The notes beneath the pieces were generated by a model. That model was not told the origin of the DNA. It searched no databases and saw only the letters and a list, made by a program, of their open reading frames with translations. The position numbers and the translations under genes are program-made. Of a stretch of 12,500 bases of DNA, positions 1-9,169 are shown one piece after another. Source of the DNA: Chrysomallon squamiferum (taxonomy: Eukaryota; Mollusca; Gastropoda; Neomphalida; Peltospiridae); the NCBI GenBank assembly GCA_012295275.1, contig CM022674.1, positions 3,653,110 to 3,665,609 on the forward strand, in the 5' to 3' direction. How positions within the stretch are numbered: position 1 is the stretch's first letter; every line of letters starts with the position of its first letter.

Positions 1-222
1 CCTTCGATAACGCTACAAAGGGAAACGACTCCATAGTCGTCACAAATTCTTCTCCGGATTTGTTCTGCTTCTGTCCCTTGTATATCCGTCCCGCCGTTAC
101 CGTGGTGATGTCCATTCCGTCACCAAGGAAAATGATGACGTTCTTAGCAACGTTCGTGTTCCTTTCTACGTTCAGGGCTTTGTTCAGAGTGGTCTGAGCA
201 CTCTCCCACCATTCCTGTTTGC
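1..222 (-). CDS. Alkaline phosphatase family, partial internal exon
   Basis: The minus strand reads an open 73-codon stretch without stops from about 222 to the window edge. It starts KQEWWESAQTTLNKAL, continues NTNVAKNVIIFLGDGM, then DITTVTAGRIYKGQ, and ends SFPFVALSK. This order matches the N-terminal part of animal alkaline phosphatases, which have a YW...AQ..L..AL helix, TNVAKNVI.FLGDGM, TVTAARI.KGQ and FP(F/Y)VALSK. The Asp of GDGM (residue 34 here) is the family's first metal ligand; the nucleophilic Ser lies further on and is off the left edge. Family members hydrolyse phosphate monoesters outside the cell, usually as GPI-anchored dimers. The 5' boundary is an AG at 224-223 (TTCAG then GCAAAC), giving a split first codon. 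The frame stays open a few codons further up to a TGA, so the boundary is less certain than the identity. Unusual: the residue after GDGM is Asp, where most relatives have Gly. Signal peptide and GPI signal are not in view. Confidence 0.9.
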
Positions 223-310
223 CTGAACGTTCCAGAAGAAATCATAAATCATATTTGTTTGCCTGAGTCGTTTTCTGTACAAATCTTAATCTTCACTCTT
301 GTTTGCTTGA
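216..310. repeat. Three copies of an 11-bp motif beside the phosphatase exon
   Basis: TGTTTGCCTGA occurs at 216-226 and again at 256-266, and a one-mismatch copy (TGTTTGCTTGA) is at 300-310, so spacing is 40 and 44 bp. On the minus (gene) strand the first two read TCAGGCAAACA, so each carries an AG that could serve as a 3' splice site. The copy nearest the exon overlaps the boundary chosen for the phosphatase exon. Confidence 0.7.
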
Positions 311-315
311 TGTCG

Positions 316-785
<470 letters not shown>

Positions 786-980
786 AGTAGTAATAAAAGT
801 AATCATACTGGTAGTAATAGTAGTAATATTTGTATGGTAGTAACATTATTATTAGAAAAGTATTGTAGTAACAGTAGTAACAGTAGCATAAGTAATTGTA
901 ATAAGAGTATTAATAGAAATAGTATAGTATTAGTAACAGTAGGTTTTGATTGTACTAGTAGTAATATTAATAACAGCAGC

Positions 981-1012
<32 letters not shown>

Positions 1013-1130
1013 TAGTGGTAGTAATAGTTGTAGTAGTAATAGTGGTAGTAGTAGTAGTTGTAGTATGGTAGTAGTAGTAGTATAGTAGTAGTAGTATAGT
1101 AGTAGTAGCAATAGAAGTATCATTGGTATT
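786..1130. repeat. Imperfect (AGT)n trinucleotide array
   Basis: Repeats of GTA/TAG with scattered AAT and GCA variants, purest at about 979-1100. Frames through it give long Ser, Val, Leu or Thr runs on either strand, as expected of a trinucleotide repeat. No other coding support is seen. Sequence related to the same unit recurs at 3286-3453 and, in the opposite orientation, at 7202-7440. Confidence 0.93.
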
Positions 1131-1140
1131 ACTGCTACTT

Positions 1141-1416
1141 ACTAAATGTAGAAACAAAATTAAAAATTAATATTTATCTTTTTCTTTCTCTATTAAGCTC
1201 AAGGAAGTAAGTTTTAAAATGTAAATTAAACGTATTTTATTTATTTATATTTATTTTTATTTTTATTTTTTTTTTTTTTTTTTTTATTTTTATTATTATT
1301 ATATTTCCATTTTTTTTTATTTTTTTTTTGTTAGTAAAACCTCTATTTATCATGTAACTCGTTTTTTTTTTTTTTATTATTATTTAAATCTTGTTTATTC
1401 TTTTTCATTTATCATT

Positions 1417-1448
<32 letters not shown>

Positions 1449-1480
1449 CTTTTCTTCATTTTTAAAAAGCCTGTTTCTAG
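1141..1480. repeat. T-rich tracts with TTTA and poly-T runs
   Basis: Long T runs broken by A, including a homopolymer at about 1419-1448. Nothing coding is visible. Confidence 0.9.
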
Positions 1481-1975
1481 TGTTCAGACTGCACTCCTCC
1501 GAACTGGAATTAATTTAAATTTAAATAACAATATATATATATATATAAACATACATTACGTAGAAGTGAAAGATTTATATTTTAAAAAAGAAAACGATTA
1601 AAATTACATGACATTGCGATGGCCTGTAAGCGCTCGTAATTTTTAAACTGACACAATCTCGGTACATCGGGGTGATTAATTTTAGGCTCGCAGTCAACAA
1701 ATCTTAGAACAATTATACTGCTGGACTGAATGTCATAATAAGTCACTTCTGTTAGACTGTCCCTTAGTTTTTAATGTACCTTTGTGAAGCCATTCATCAA
1801 GTCTTTGTGTATAATGTAGCATGTCCTAATGTGCTTGTGCTTGTCATTTTAAAGGTTGTTGTCAACGAAAGTTTTGTTACTTCTTGATATCCGTAACGTA
1901 TTCCTTATACGAAGATTCGCGTTGGGTTAAAGGAAAGCTGTCATTTGATAATTCGTTGCCAGATTTGTTTCTTTT
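1481..1975. other. Ordinary-complexity intergenic stretch, no gene recognised
   Basis: Apart from an (AT)n run at about 1530-1547, this is unique-looking sequence with normal base mix, for example around 1610-1700. No open frame of useful length and no RNA gene was recognised. A distal untranslated exon or a regulatory element cannot be excluded by eye. Confidence 0.6.
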
Positions 1976-2053
1976 CTGTTGTTGTTGTTGTTGTTTTTTT
2001 TTAAAAGGGAGGGTTTTGTTTATTTGTTTTGTTTTGTTTTGTTTGTTATTTAC

Positions 2054-2098
<45 letters not shown>

Positions 2099-2340
2099 TT
2101 TTTAGTTTTTTTTTGCTTTTTTCTTTGCTTTTTCTTGTTGTTGTTTTTCTTTCTTTCTTTTGTTTTTTTTCTCCCCATTTTTTTTTCTAGTTTGTTGTTA
2201 TTTTTATTGTATACATTTTTTTATTACTTTCTTTTTCTTTATTTTGTTTTTCATTATTTTTCATTATTTTTAATTTTTTCATCTTTTTCTTCTTTTATAT
2301 TTTATTTTTTCTTTGTATTTCTCATATTTCCTTTTTTTTT
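1976..2340. repeat. Poly-T and TTG/TTTTG low-complexity tract
   Basis: It begins with (GTT)n at about 1978-1994, then TTTTG units, then a run of about 41 T at 2057-2097, then T-rich sequence with sparse C and A. Open frames here are Phe/Leu artefacts of the base composition. Confidence 0.93.
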
Positions 2341-2700
2341 AAATAATCACACTGATTAAAAAAGAAATTGTTTACACACATACACACACACATTATACAT
2401 ATTATTTTTTTATTATTATTTCTTTATTTTTTTTAATTTACTTTTATTTTATTTCGCTTTTTCTTTCATTCTTTCATTTTTTTTTATAAATAATCACATT
2501 GATTAAAAAGGAATTGTTTACACACATACACACACATTATACATATTATTTTTTATATATTTTTTTTATTTCTTATTTTTTTAATTTACTTTTATTTATT
2601 TCGCTTTTTCTTTCATTCTTTCCGCTTTATTTTTTTAAATATTATTTGTTTTATTTTTTTAATTTACTTTTATTTTACTTCGCTTTTTCCTTCCTTCATT
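2341..2700. repeat. Local tandem duplication, about 147-bp unit, 2.4 copies
   Basis: The unit starting AAATAATCACA at 2341 recurs at 2488 with few changes. Both copies run through GATTAAAAAAG-like sequence, GAA(A)TTGTTTACACACA, ATTATACATATTATTTTT, AATTTACTTTTAT and CGCTTTTTCTTTCATT. A third partial copy carrying only the AATTTACTTTTAT...CGCTTTTTCC end is at about 2650-2700. The three AATTTAC words begin at 2435, 2583 and 2661. Confidence 0.88.
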
Positions 2701-2744
2701 TTTTATTTTTTTATTTTTATTTTTTTTTTTTTTTTTTTTTTTTT
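2701..2744. repeat. Poly-T tract
   Basis: A run of about 25 T at 2720-2744, preceded by TTTTA units. Confidence 0.93.
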
Positions 2745-3095
2745 CCCCGTTATAATTTTCAAAATACTTCAACCAACACCGGCGGTCACTGAACTGTAAA
2801 TATTTCTTTATAACCTCAAAAAAACAACTAAGCTGCCGGTACGTTATAGCCTCAAAACACACTATTCAAGCAGCTGGAATTTGCATCAGTTTTAATCCCG
2901 TTTTCCAGTTCACTAATAAACACACACATGTGTACGCACTTTCACAAACGCATATGGTGATGATAACGAAGTTTAATTTTTGAACAAATAAATAAAACTG
3001 GTCGTTAAAATAGGACGGGTTTCGGTGGCAGAACGTACGTGGTGAGAGTTATTGCAGTTTCGTTGACAGTGAAATGATTTTCTGTAAAATACTGA
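2745..3095. other. Ordinary-complexity intergenic stretch, no gene recognised
   Basis: Sequence of normal complexity. A short internal repeat is visible: TTATAACCTCAAA near 2810 and TTATAGCCTCAAA near 2845. ACACATGTGT at 2925-2934 is palindromic. Minus-strand frames of 60-70 codons cross this stretch but run into poly-Lys or A/T-rich ends, and no family was recognised. Confidence 0.55.
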
Positions 3096-3182
3096 GCGTG
3101 AAGGATGAAATAAATAACTGTAATAAAAAAAAATAATGGTAAATAAATAATCATTAAAAAAAACCAAAAATCGTAATTAAAA

Positions 3183-3213
<31 letters not shown>

Positions 3214-3287
3214 GTTGTGTGTGAAGTATGAAATTAATAACTGTAAAAAAAAAAAAATAGCGGTAAATAAATAATCATAAAAATACA
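3096..3287. repeat. Diverged direct duplication, about 123-bp spacing
   Basis: Copy 1 (about 3096-3165) and copy 2 (about 3217-3287) share GTGAAG.ATGAAAT.AATAACTGTAA, an A run, and GGTAAATAAATAATCAT. Between them lie poly-A (about 3178-3200) and a short (AT)n. Confidence 0.8.
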
Positions 3288-3453
3288 GCAGCAGCAGCAG
3301 TAATAGTAGTAGCAGCAGCAGTAGTAGCAGTAGCAATAGTTGATGTTGTTGCAGTAGTAATGGTGGTAGCAGCAGCAGCAGCAGTAGCAGTAGTAGTAGT
3401 AGTAGTGATGGTGGTGGTGCTGATGGAAGTAGTAGCAATAGTTGCAGCAATAG
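3286..3453. repeat. Imperfect (AGC/AGT)n trinucleotide array
   Basis: Mixed GCA and GTA units with GATGGT variants. Leu, Thr or Ser-rich frames over it are repeat artefacts. It directly follows the second copy of the local duplication. Confidence 0.93.
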
Positions 3454-3575
3454 TAGTACTGATACACACAAACAAAACAAATAACAATGAGACTAACAAA
3501 TAAATAAATAAATAAGTAAACAACAAATAAGGTAAAAAAACAAAACAAACAAACGATGAGACAAACGGACAAAAC

Positions 3576-3692
3576 TTACGAAACGAGCGAAATATATCCT
3601 CTCACTCTGTCTTCCAGCCTCCTGTGGTGGTAACTAACTTTGTGTAGTCTCTCCTCCAATGCATTTCTTTCCCATGAAATCTGATCACACAT
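3576..3692 (-). CDS. Small 38-codon ORF, unrecognised, doubtful
   Basis: ATG at 3692-3690 opens a frame to a TAA at 3578-3576. The product has normal complexity and is rich in charged residues: MCDQISWERNALEERLHK, then VSYHHRRLEDRVRGYISLVS. The middle could form an amphipathic helix. A GTAAGT donor-like word (minus strand, 3579-3574) overlaps the stop, so this could instead be the end of an exon that splices onward. I recognise no family. An ORF this short occurs often by chance, and it may be a repeat fragment. Confidence 0.2.
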   Translation of the reverse strand: MCDQISWERNALEERLHKVSYHHRRLEDRVRGYISLVS

Positions 3693-3857
3693 CGAGTTTG
3701 TTTAGTATGCTTAGTACAATCCACCATCAGGAACTGAATTTATCTGGTCACGTTCCCGTCTTTCTGTGCAGTTTGAAGAAAAAATAAACCAAAAAAAATA
3801 CAAACTGTAAACAGAGATCCGTTATCTTCTGTATTTTTGCGGATAGGAAAGTTTGTT

Positions 3858-4812
<955 letters not shown>

Positions 4813-4881
<69 letters not shown>
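4813..4881. repeat. (GA)n microsatellite, about 34 units
   Basis: A pure AG tract, opposed to the (CT)n at 4464-4564. Confidence 0.98.
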
Positions 4882-4884
<3 letters not shown>

Positions 4885-5205
4885 AACAAATATTAAAGAA
4901 AGATACCTACAGAAACAAAGATAATATTAGATATTTTTTTTTTATGTTAATAGATTATTATCACATGTAAATATTCAAGTTCTCATATTAAAGTCTGATC
5001 TATTCCGCAAATTTATCTGCCACGAACACAACACTTCAAAGCTGTCACGTGATATGGACAGTCTGTGACTGTGTAAATGAACTGTTTACTTCTGATCTTA
5101 TTAACCTGTTTCAAAAACATTCTTTGTCAGAACCAAGCCCCCAGGAGGTCCTAATGTTCAGGAGAGATGAAGAACAGAAGAAAGAAAAATATTAATTATT
5201 AATGA
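4882..5205. other. Unique intergenic stretch, no gene recognised
   Basis: AT-rich to about 4990, then normal complexity. TCACGTGA at 5045-5052 is a palindromic E-box word; one copy is not evidence of function. No supported gene. Confidence 0.55.
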
Positions 5206-5518
5206 TCAATAAATAAATAAATAAATAAATAAATAAATACATAAACATATGTATATATGCGCACGTATCTAAATACATACCTGCCTACATACACAGACAC
5301 ACATATACACATGCACACACACACACACACTTTCCCAAATGTTGTCCATATGCAGAATTTGATCAGACGAACACAAGACAACAGAATATTTGTTCCTAAA
5401 TATATAAATAGGCATACATGCTTAATATTATACATTCACTAAAACACACTCTAGCACACACACACACACACACACACACGCACGCACGCACATACAAGCA
5501 CAGACACACACACATTCA
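5206..5518. repeat. (AAAT)n, CATA and (CA)n tracts
   Basis: (AAAT)n at about 5208-5239, CATA-type units to 5300, (CA)n at about 5314-5330, and (CA)n with CACG variants at about 5454-5516. A short unique piece lies at 5331-5400. Confidence 0.92.
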
Positions 5519-5808
5519 GATAAATTCCAATGACTACACCGGTAGCAACAATAATAACAGCATCAAGTTAAGTCGCATTATAAATATTTGTAATGTTATA
5601 GTAGCAGCATAATTCACACGACAAATATTTGCATGTTCTTGCTCAGTTTTTGAAAAATAAATAAATACAACAAAAAAAAAAATTAAAAATAAAGTAGAAC
5701 AGCGCAAAAGTTAAAAGTGCCAGCCTGGAAGTGTATCAGAGTACACAAGCACGTGGACATGTTGAGATGTTCTTATTATTTCTGTGTTTGTTTTGTATCT
5801 CTTGAAAC

Positions 5809-5884
5809 TGACCTAGTAAGTGTAGACACTCTAGGTAATACAAATATAAACCGCCGCGTGGTTTGACCTAGTGGTTTACTAGCA
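5809..5884. other. Hairpin plus repeated TGACCTAGT element
   Basis: TGACCTAGT occurs at 5809-5817 and 5864-5872. The first copy begins a hairpin at 5811-5836: ACCTAG pairs with CTAGGT and AGTGT with ACACT, leaving a TA bulge and a very short loop. The second copy begins CTAGT-GGTTT-ACTAG, a 5-bp stem with a 5-nt loop. Minus-strand reading gives AGGTCA, the nuclear-receptor half-site word, in both copies. The arrangement is seen directly; its role is unknown. Confidence 0.55.
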
Positions 5885-5935
5885 ACCCGGACGCGAAATT
5901 TCTGAAATATTTTTTGTTCTTTGTTGAAGTCCTCA
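5851..5935 (+). mobile_element. Possible degraded tRNA-derived SINE head
   Basis: TGACCTAGTGG at 5864-5874 fits the RNA polymerase III box A pattern (TRGCNNAGTGG) with one change, in a GCGTGG...TAGTGGTT context resembling tRNA-derived SINE heads of molluscs. A possible box B (GTTGAAGTCC, 5923-5932) is poor and further away than usual. AT-rich (TAAA)n sequence follows after 6000. No target-site duplication was found. This is a weak call. Confidence 0.22.
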
Positions 5936-6002
5936 CCTTTTGAATTCATTATGGCCAAGGACTGTGATAGTCTAATAACGTGAAAGTAACGTAATGTAAT
6001 TA

Positions 6003-6102
6003 AATAAATACGTAAAAAAAAAAGAGTAAATAAATATACAAATAAGTAAATAAATAAATAAATAAATTAAATTAAATTAAATTAAATTAAATTAAATTAA
6101 AT
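6003..6102. repeat. (AAAT)n and (AAATT)n arrays
   Basis: AAAT units to about 6064 change to pentanucleotide AAATT units at about 6062-6102. Confidence 0.95.
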
Positions 6103-6110
6103 AACATAAA

Positions 6111-6463
6111 ATAAATGTTCATTAAATGTACCATTCAGTAATTTAGACATTTTGCTAATTTTTAATAGTATCTTTGTGCTTAATATTGTTTAACGGCAGA
6201 ATTAGTATTTCGTGAATTCCGTCACCTTCAGGCGTACGTTTTAACCCTTTCAAGGTTGAGCATTAGTCTATCACATTGTTAAAGACAACTTCATCCATAT
6301 TTCAACTTAGAAATGTTAATAATAATGGTAAAAACTTCATCATTTGTGGGATATTTATTAACAATATTAACGTTAATCTTTTACGAAAAAGAGATTTGAC
6401 AGTTTCGAAGTCTCTGTGTTTTTCTGCTTCTCTTTATCTCTCTCTTTACCTCTCTATTCTATT
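6111..6463. other. Unique AT-rich intergenic stretch, no gene recognised
   Basis: Normal-complexity AT-rich sequence. A plus-strand frame starting at 6276 looks protein-like for about 45 codons but ends in CTGT/CTAT microsatellite translation, with no recognisable motif. Confidence 0.55.
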
Positions 6464-6498
<35 letters not shown>

Positions 6499-6516
6499 AT
6501 CTATATATATATATAT
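6464..6516. repeat. (TGTC)n-(TATC)n-(AT)n compound microsatellite
   Basis: Five or so GTCT units change to CTAT units and then to alternating AT. Confidence 0.95.
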
Positions 6517-6550
6517 CTGTGTCTATGTCTATGTTAATACTAAAATATAG

Positions 6551-6580
6551 ATGCATATATATATATATATATATATGCAT
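6551..6580. repeat. Perfect 30-bp palindrome with AT core
   Basis: An ATGCAT word on each side of an alternating AT core makes the whole 30 bases self-complementary. Confidence 0.95.
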
Positions 6581-6860
6581 ATCGGAGCAATATACTAATA
6601 CATATTCATGAATACAAACTTACTTCGAATATTACATTACCCATTCCATACACCTGCGCGATTTATTCTGTATGACGTGACGTAACATAAACTCTGACCG
6701 TCAAGACGGCAACATACATTAGTTTAACTAACGCCAAATGGTGTAATAATAATTCTTATGTGTGAACATGCCTTTAGATTAGTCACTGTCATCGCGTGAT
6801 TCCAGTATGTTGAAAATAACGTGCAGATAATTTGACCTTTGGTTCGCTTACGTCAGTAGT
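6581..6860. other. Unique stretch with two CRE-like octamers
   Basis: This is the most GC-balanced part of the intergenic region. TGACGT (6673-6678) overlaps TGACGTAA (6678-6685), and the same octamer in reverse orientation (TTACGTCA) is at 6848-6855. TGACGTAA is a binding word for CREB/ATF and related bZIP factors. No coding frame was recognised. Confidence 0.4.
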
Positions 6861-6861
6861 G

Positions 6862-6914
6862 ACTTTATTTATTTATTAACTTATTTATTTATTTATTTTA
6901 TTTATTTATTTATT

Positions 6915-6953
<39 letters not shown>

Positions 6954-7132
6954 TTAACTTATTTATTTATTTATTTATTAACTTAAATATTTATTTATTT
7001 ATTTATTTATTTATTTATTAACTTATTTATTAATTTATTAATTAATTAATTTATTTATTTATTAACTTATTTATTTATTTATTTATTCATCCATTCACTT
7101 ATTTATTTATTTATTTATTCACTTATTTATTT
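6862..7132. repeat. (TTTA)n array with recurring TTAAC interruptions
   Basis: About 270 bp of TTTA units. TTAAC interrupts at about 6876, 6954, 6978, 7018 and 7063, followed by TTCACTTA variants at the right end. Confidence 0.96.
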
Positions 7133-7201
7133 TTTGTTGATGCTGATGTTGTCGTTTCAGTAATTTTAGCTTTATTGTGTATAAAATGTTATCTTTGCAC
7201 A

Positions 7202-7407
7202 TCTACAACTACTACTACTACTACTATTGTTGAGGAAGAAGCATCTTTTACCACTATAACTACTACTAATATATTATTACCACTACTAACACTAATAGCA
7301 CCATTACTGCTACTAGCACTAATTGTTACCTCTACTATTACCATAACAAGTATTAATACTATTAGCACTACTAATATCACGACTACTACAACAGGTATCA
7401 CTAATAG

Positions 7408-7442
<35 letters not shown>

Positions 7443-7470
7443 ATAATAATAATAATAATAATAATAGCAA
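7202..7470. repeat. Imperfect (ACT)n array ending in (AAT)n
   Basis: ACT units with ATT, ACC and AGC variants, purest at about 7406-7440, then AAT units to about 7468. Thr/Ile or Val/Leu-rich frames across it are repeat artefacts. Orientation is opposite to the array at 786-1130. Confidence 0.94.
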
Positions 7471-7833
7471 TAAACAAAAAACAAATAGACAAAATAAATA
7501 AACAAGTAACGTACCATTCATTAGAAAACTGGGTCAAATAGTTGTCTTTTTTATATTTTTGCTATATTCCATATTCTAAAGCATATATTATTAAAGCAAA
7601 TAATATAAGCGTATTATAAAGCATGACATGTTAAAAAAAAAAAGAGATGCCTTTATTTATTAACATGTTTTTATTACGTGTTTTACAAGTAACTAAAATA
7701 TGCGTTGAGATGCGATATAAATTACAACCAGTTTGTCTGCATTCTGAATGCTAGACATTTTGCAATTTTCTAAGACAAAAAATTTTAATTTTTACTTTTA
7801 ACATTTTTAAATTCAATCCAGTAACAAGTACTG
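7471..7833. other. AT-rich unique stretch, no gene recognised
   Basis: Low-GC sequence with short homopolymers. No reading frame, splice-bounded exon or RNA gene is supported. Confidence 0.55.
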
Positions 7834-7930
7834 CTATATATATATATATTTTTATATATATATATATATAATTATTGGGGATTGGGGGTTTTTTACTGTT
7901 CTTATTATTCATTTTTTTCTCTTTATTTCA

Positions 7931-7983
<53 letters not shown>

Positions 7984-8100
7984 TACTTTATTGATTTATT
8001 ATTTAATAAGTTATTTATTATTTCTCTCTTTTTGTTTTGTTTGCTTATTTATTATTTATTTAGTTATTTTTTTTTTTTATATATTTACTTTAATGTATAG
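7834..8100. repeat. (AT)n, (ATT)n and T-rich tracts
   Basis: (AT)n blocks at about 7834-7870, about 17 ATT units at 7933-7984, then TTTA/T-rich sequence. Confidence 0.93.
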
Positions 8101-8427
8101 ATTTCTTGTTCAATTTAAATTCAGTAGGTACAAAAGTTTGCAGAAATCTGATATTCAAATTAAATAGTTTTTTAATGAATGCTAGACGAAATTTTTTAAT
8201 AATAATAATAAAGCGAATTAAACTCATAATCATATTATGGAACATATATAATTGATTTGTAACTTTAAAAAAAAATGTTCAGGATATTTTCTGATACTCA
8301 AGGATATTTTTACCAGTAATGCTATAGCAGAAGTCTTATTCATTTTGTAATATCAGGCCTGTTAGGGTTTACATAAAGAAAACAATAAAAAAAATAAACA
8401 TTTAATATATGCAGCTTACCCTTAAAA
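8101..8427. other. AT-rich stretch downstream of PSMB6, no gene recognised
   Basis: Includes a short (AAT)n at about 8199-8211 and GGATATTTT repeated near 8282 and 8302. It lies beyond the PSMB6 stop on its strand and could hold part of a longer 3' UTR. Confidence 0.5.
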
Positions 8428-8480
8428 TTTATTGTTTAGGCCCTTTTAAGGTGTAGATCAAAACTGCCTGCGTAAATGAA

Positions 8481-8481
<1 letters not shown>

Positions 8482-8531
<50 letters not shown>

Positions 8532-8578
8532 TGATAATAATAATAATAATAAAATAATCATCACCATAATAATAATAA
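8482..8578. repeat. (AAT)n microsatellite
   Basis: AAT units with a GAT interruption near 8533 and a short TCATCACC interruption near 8558. Confidence 0.96.
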
Positions 8579-8800
8579 AAATAATAAAATATTTGAACAG
8601 TCTTGAAATCATTTTAATCCAAGCAGTGAAAATGAGAACAATTTTCAACAAAAATCTTTTGTAAACCAAATATTAACGTCTGTCAAAGAAAAATATTCTG
8701 AAGAAGTGATGATGATGACAATGATGATGTTGTTGTTTACTACATTTTTCGGCTGTCCTATATCAAATATTAATGTGTGTTACCAAAAAAATAATTGTCC

Positions 8801-8837
<37 letters not shown>

Positions 8838-8870
8838 CGTTATTATTATTATATTTATAATTATTATTTT
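8801..8870. repeat. AAT/ATT inverted repeat next to the PSMB6 stop codon
   Basis: An AAT run (8801-8835) faces TTATTATTATT after a 4-nt loop (8836-8839). Direct base matching gives 13 continuous pairs, 8823-8835 with 8840-8852, and further partial pairing outside. Confidence 0.9.
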
Positions 8871-8871
8871 G

Positions 8872-9002
8872 TTAATGTCGTTCGTAGAATTTCGGAATCT
8901 GTTCTCCAGTTAGCGTAAATCTCTCAACACCGTCTTTGGTTATTGAAGCTAGTCGTACAATACCACCACTTGAACCATCGCGGTTCATAGCCAGAGCAAT
9001 AG
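8872..9002 (-). CDS. PSMB6: PSMB6 last coding exon
   Basis: The acceptor is TTTCTTTCAG ending at 9003. The first two bases complete an Ala codon begun in the previous exon. It encodes [18 protein letters not shown], then [19 protein letters not shown], and ends YERH before the TAA at 8874-8872. RDGSSGG carries conserved active-site residues, and GEQIPKF matches the conserved C-terminal GDQIPKF of relatives. The tail after PKF is short compared with the vertebrate protein. Confidence 0.96.
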
Positions 9003-9070
9003 CTGAAAGAAAAAAACACACACGATTAAATCATAATAATGTAGCGTTGACATACACCAAAGACAGAGAG

Positions 9071-9169
<99 letters not shown>

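Larger units (their letters stand above)
8428..8871 (-). other. PSMB6: Probable PSMB6 3' UTR region
   Basis: Sequence immediately after the PSMB6 stop codon. Minus-strand candidates for a polyadenylation signal are ATTAAA at 8618-8613 and AATAAA at 8433-8428; neither has an obvious GU-rich partner, so the mRNA end is unresolved. The region holds two AAT-type repeats: a hairpin-forming one beside the stop and a longer one at 8482-8578. Confidence 0.45.

Noticed and set aside
803-1157. Overlapping Leu, Thr and Ser-rich frames on both strands
   Set aside because: All arise from the AGT trinucleotide array; every frame of such a repeat tends to stay open.
1884-2792. Phe/Leu-rich frames resembling membrane proteins
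   Set aside because: Poly-T and T-rich DNA encodes Phe and Leu runs; there is no conserved segment.
2659-2862. Minus-strand 67-codon frame that looks protein-like in its first 40 codons
   Set aside because: It runs into poly-Lys from the poly-T tract, I recognise no motif, and no good splice boundary separates the two parts.
3154-3572. Minus-strand Leu, Thr, Tyr and Cys-rich frames
   Set aside because: Repeat translation of the AGC/AGT array.
5776-5958. Minus-strand 60-codon basic ORF (MAIMNSKGEDF...)
   Set aside because: Ordinary composition but no recognisable family, and it overlaps the hairpin and possible SINE head; length is compatible with chance.
7175-7537. Thr-rich plus frame and Val or Ile/Ser-rich minus frames
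   Set aside because: Products of the ACT and AAT arrays.
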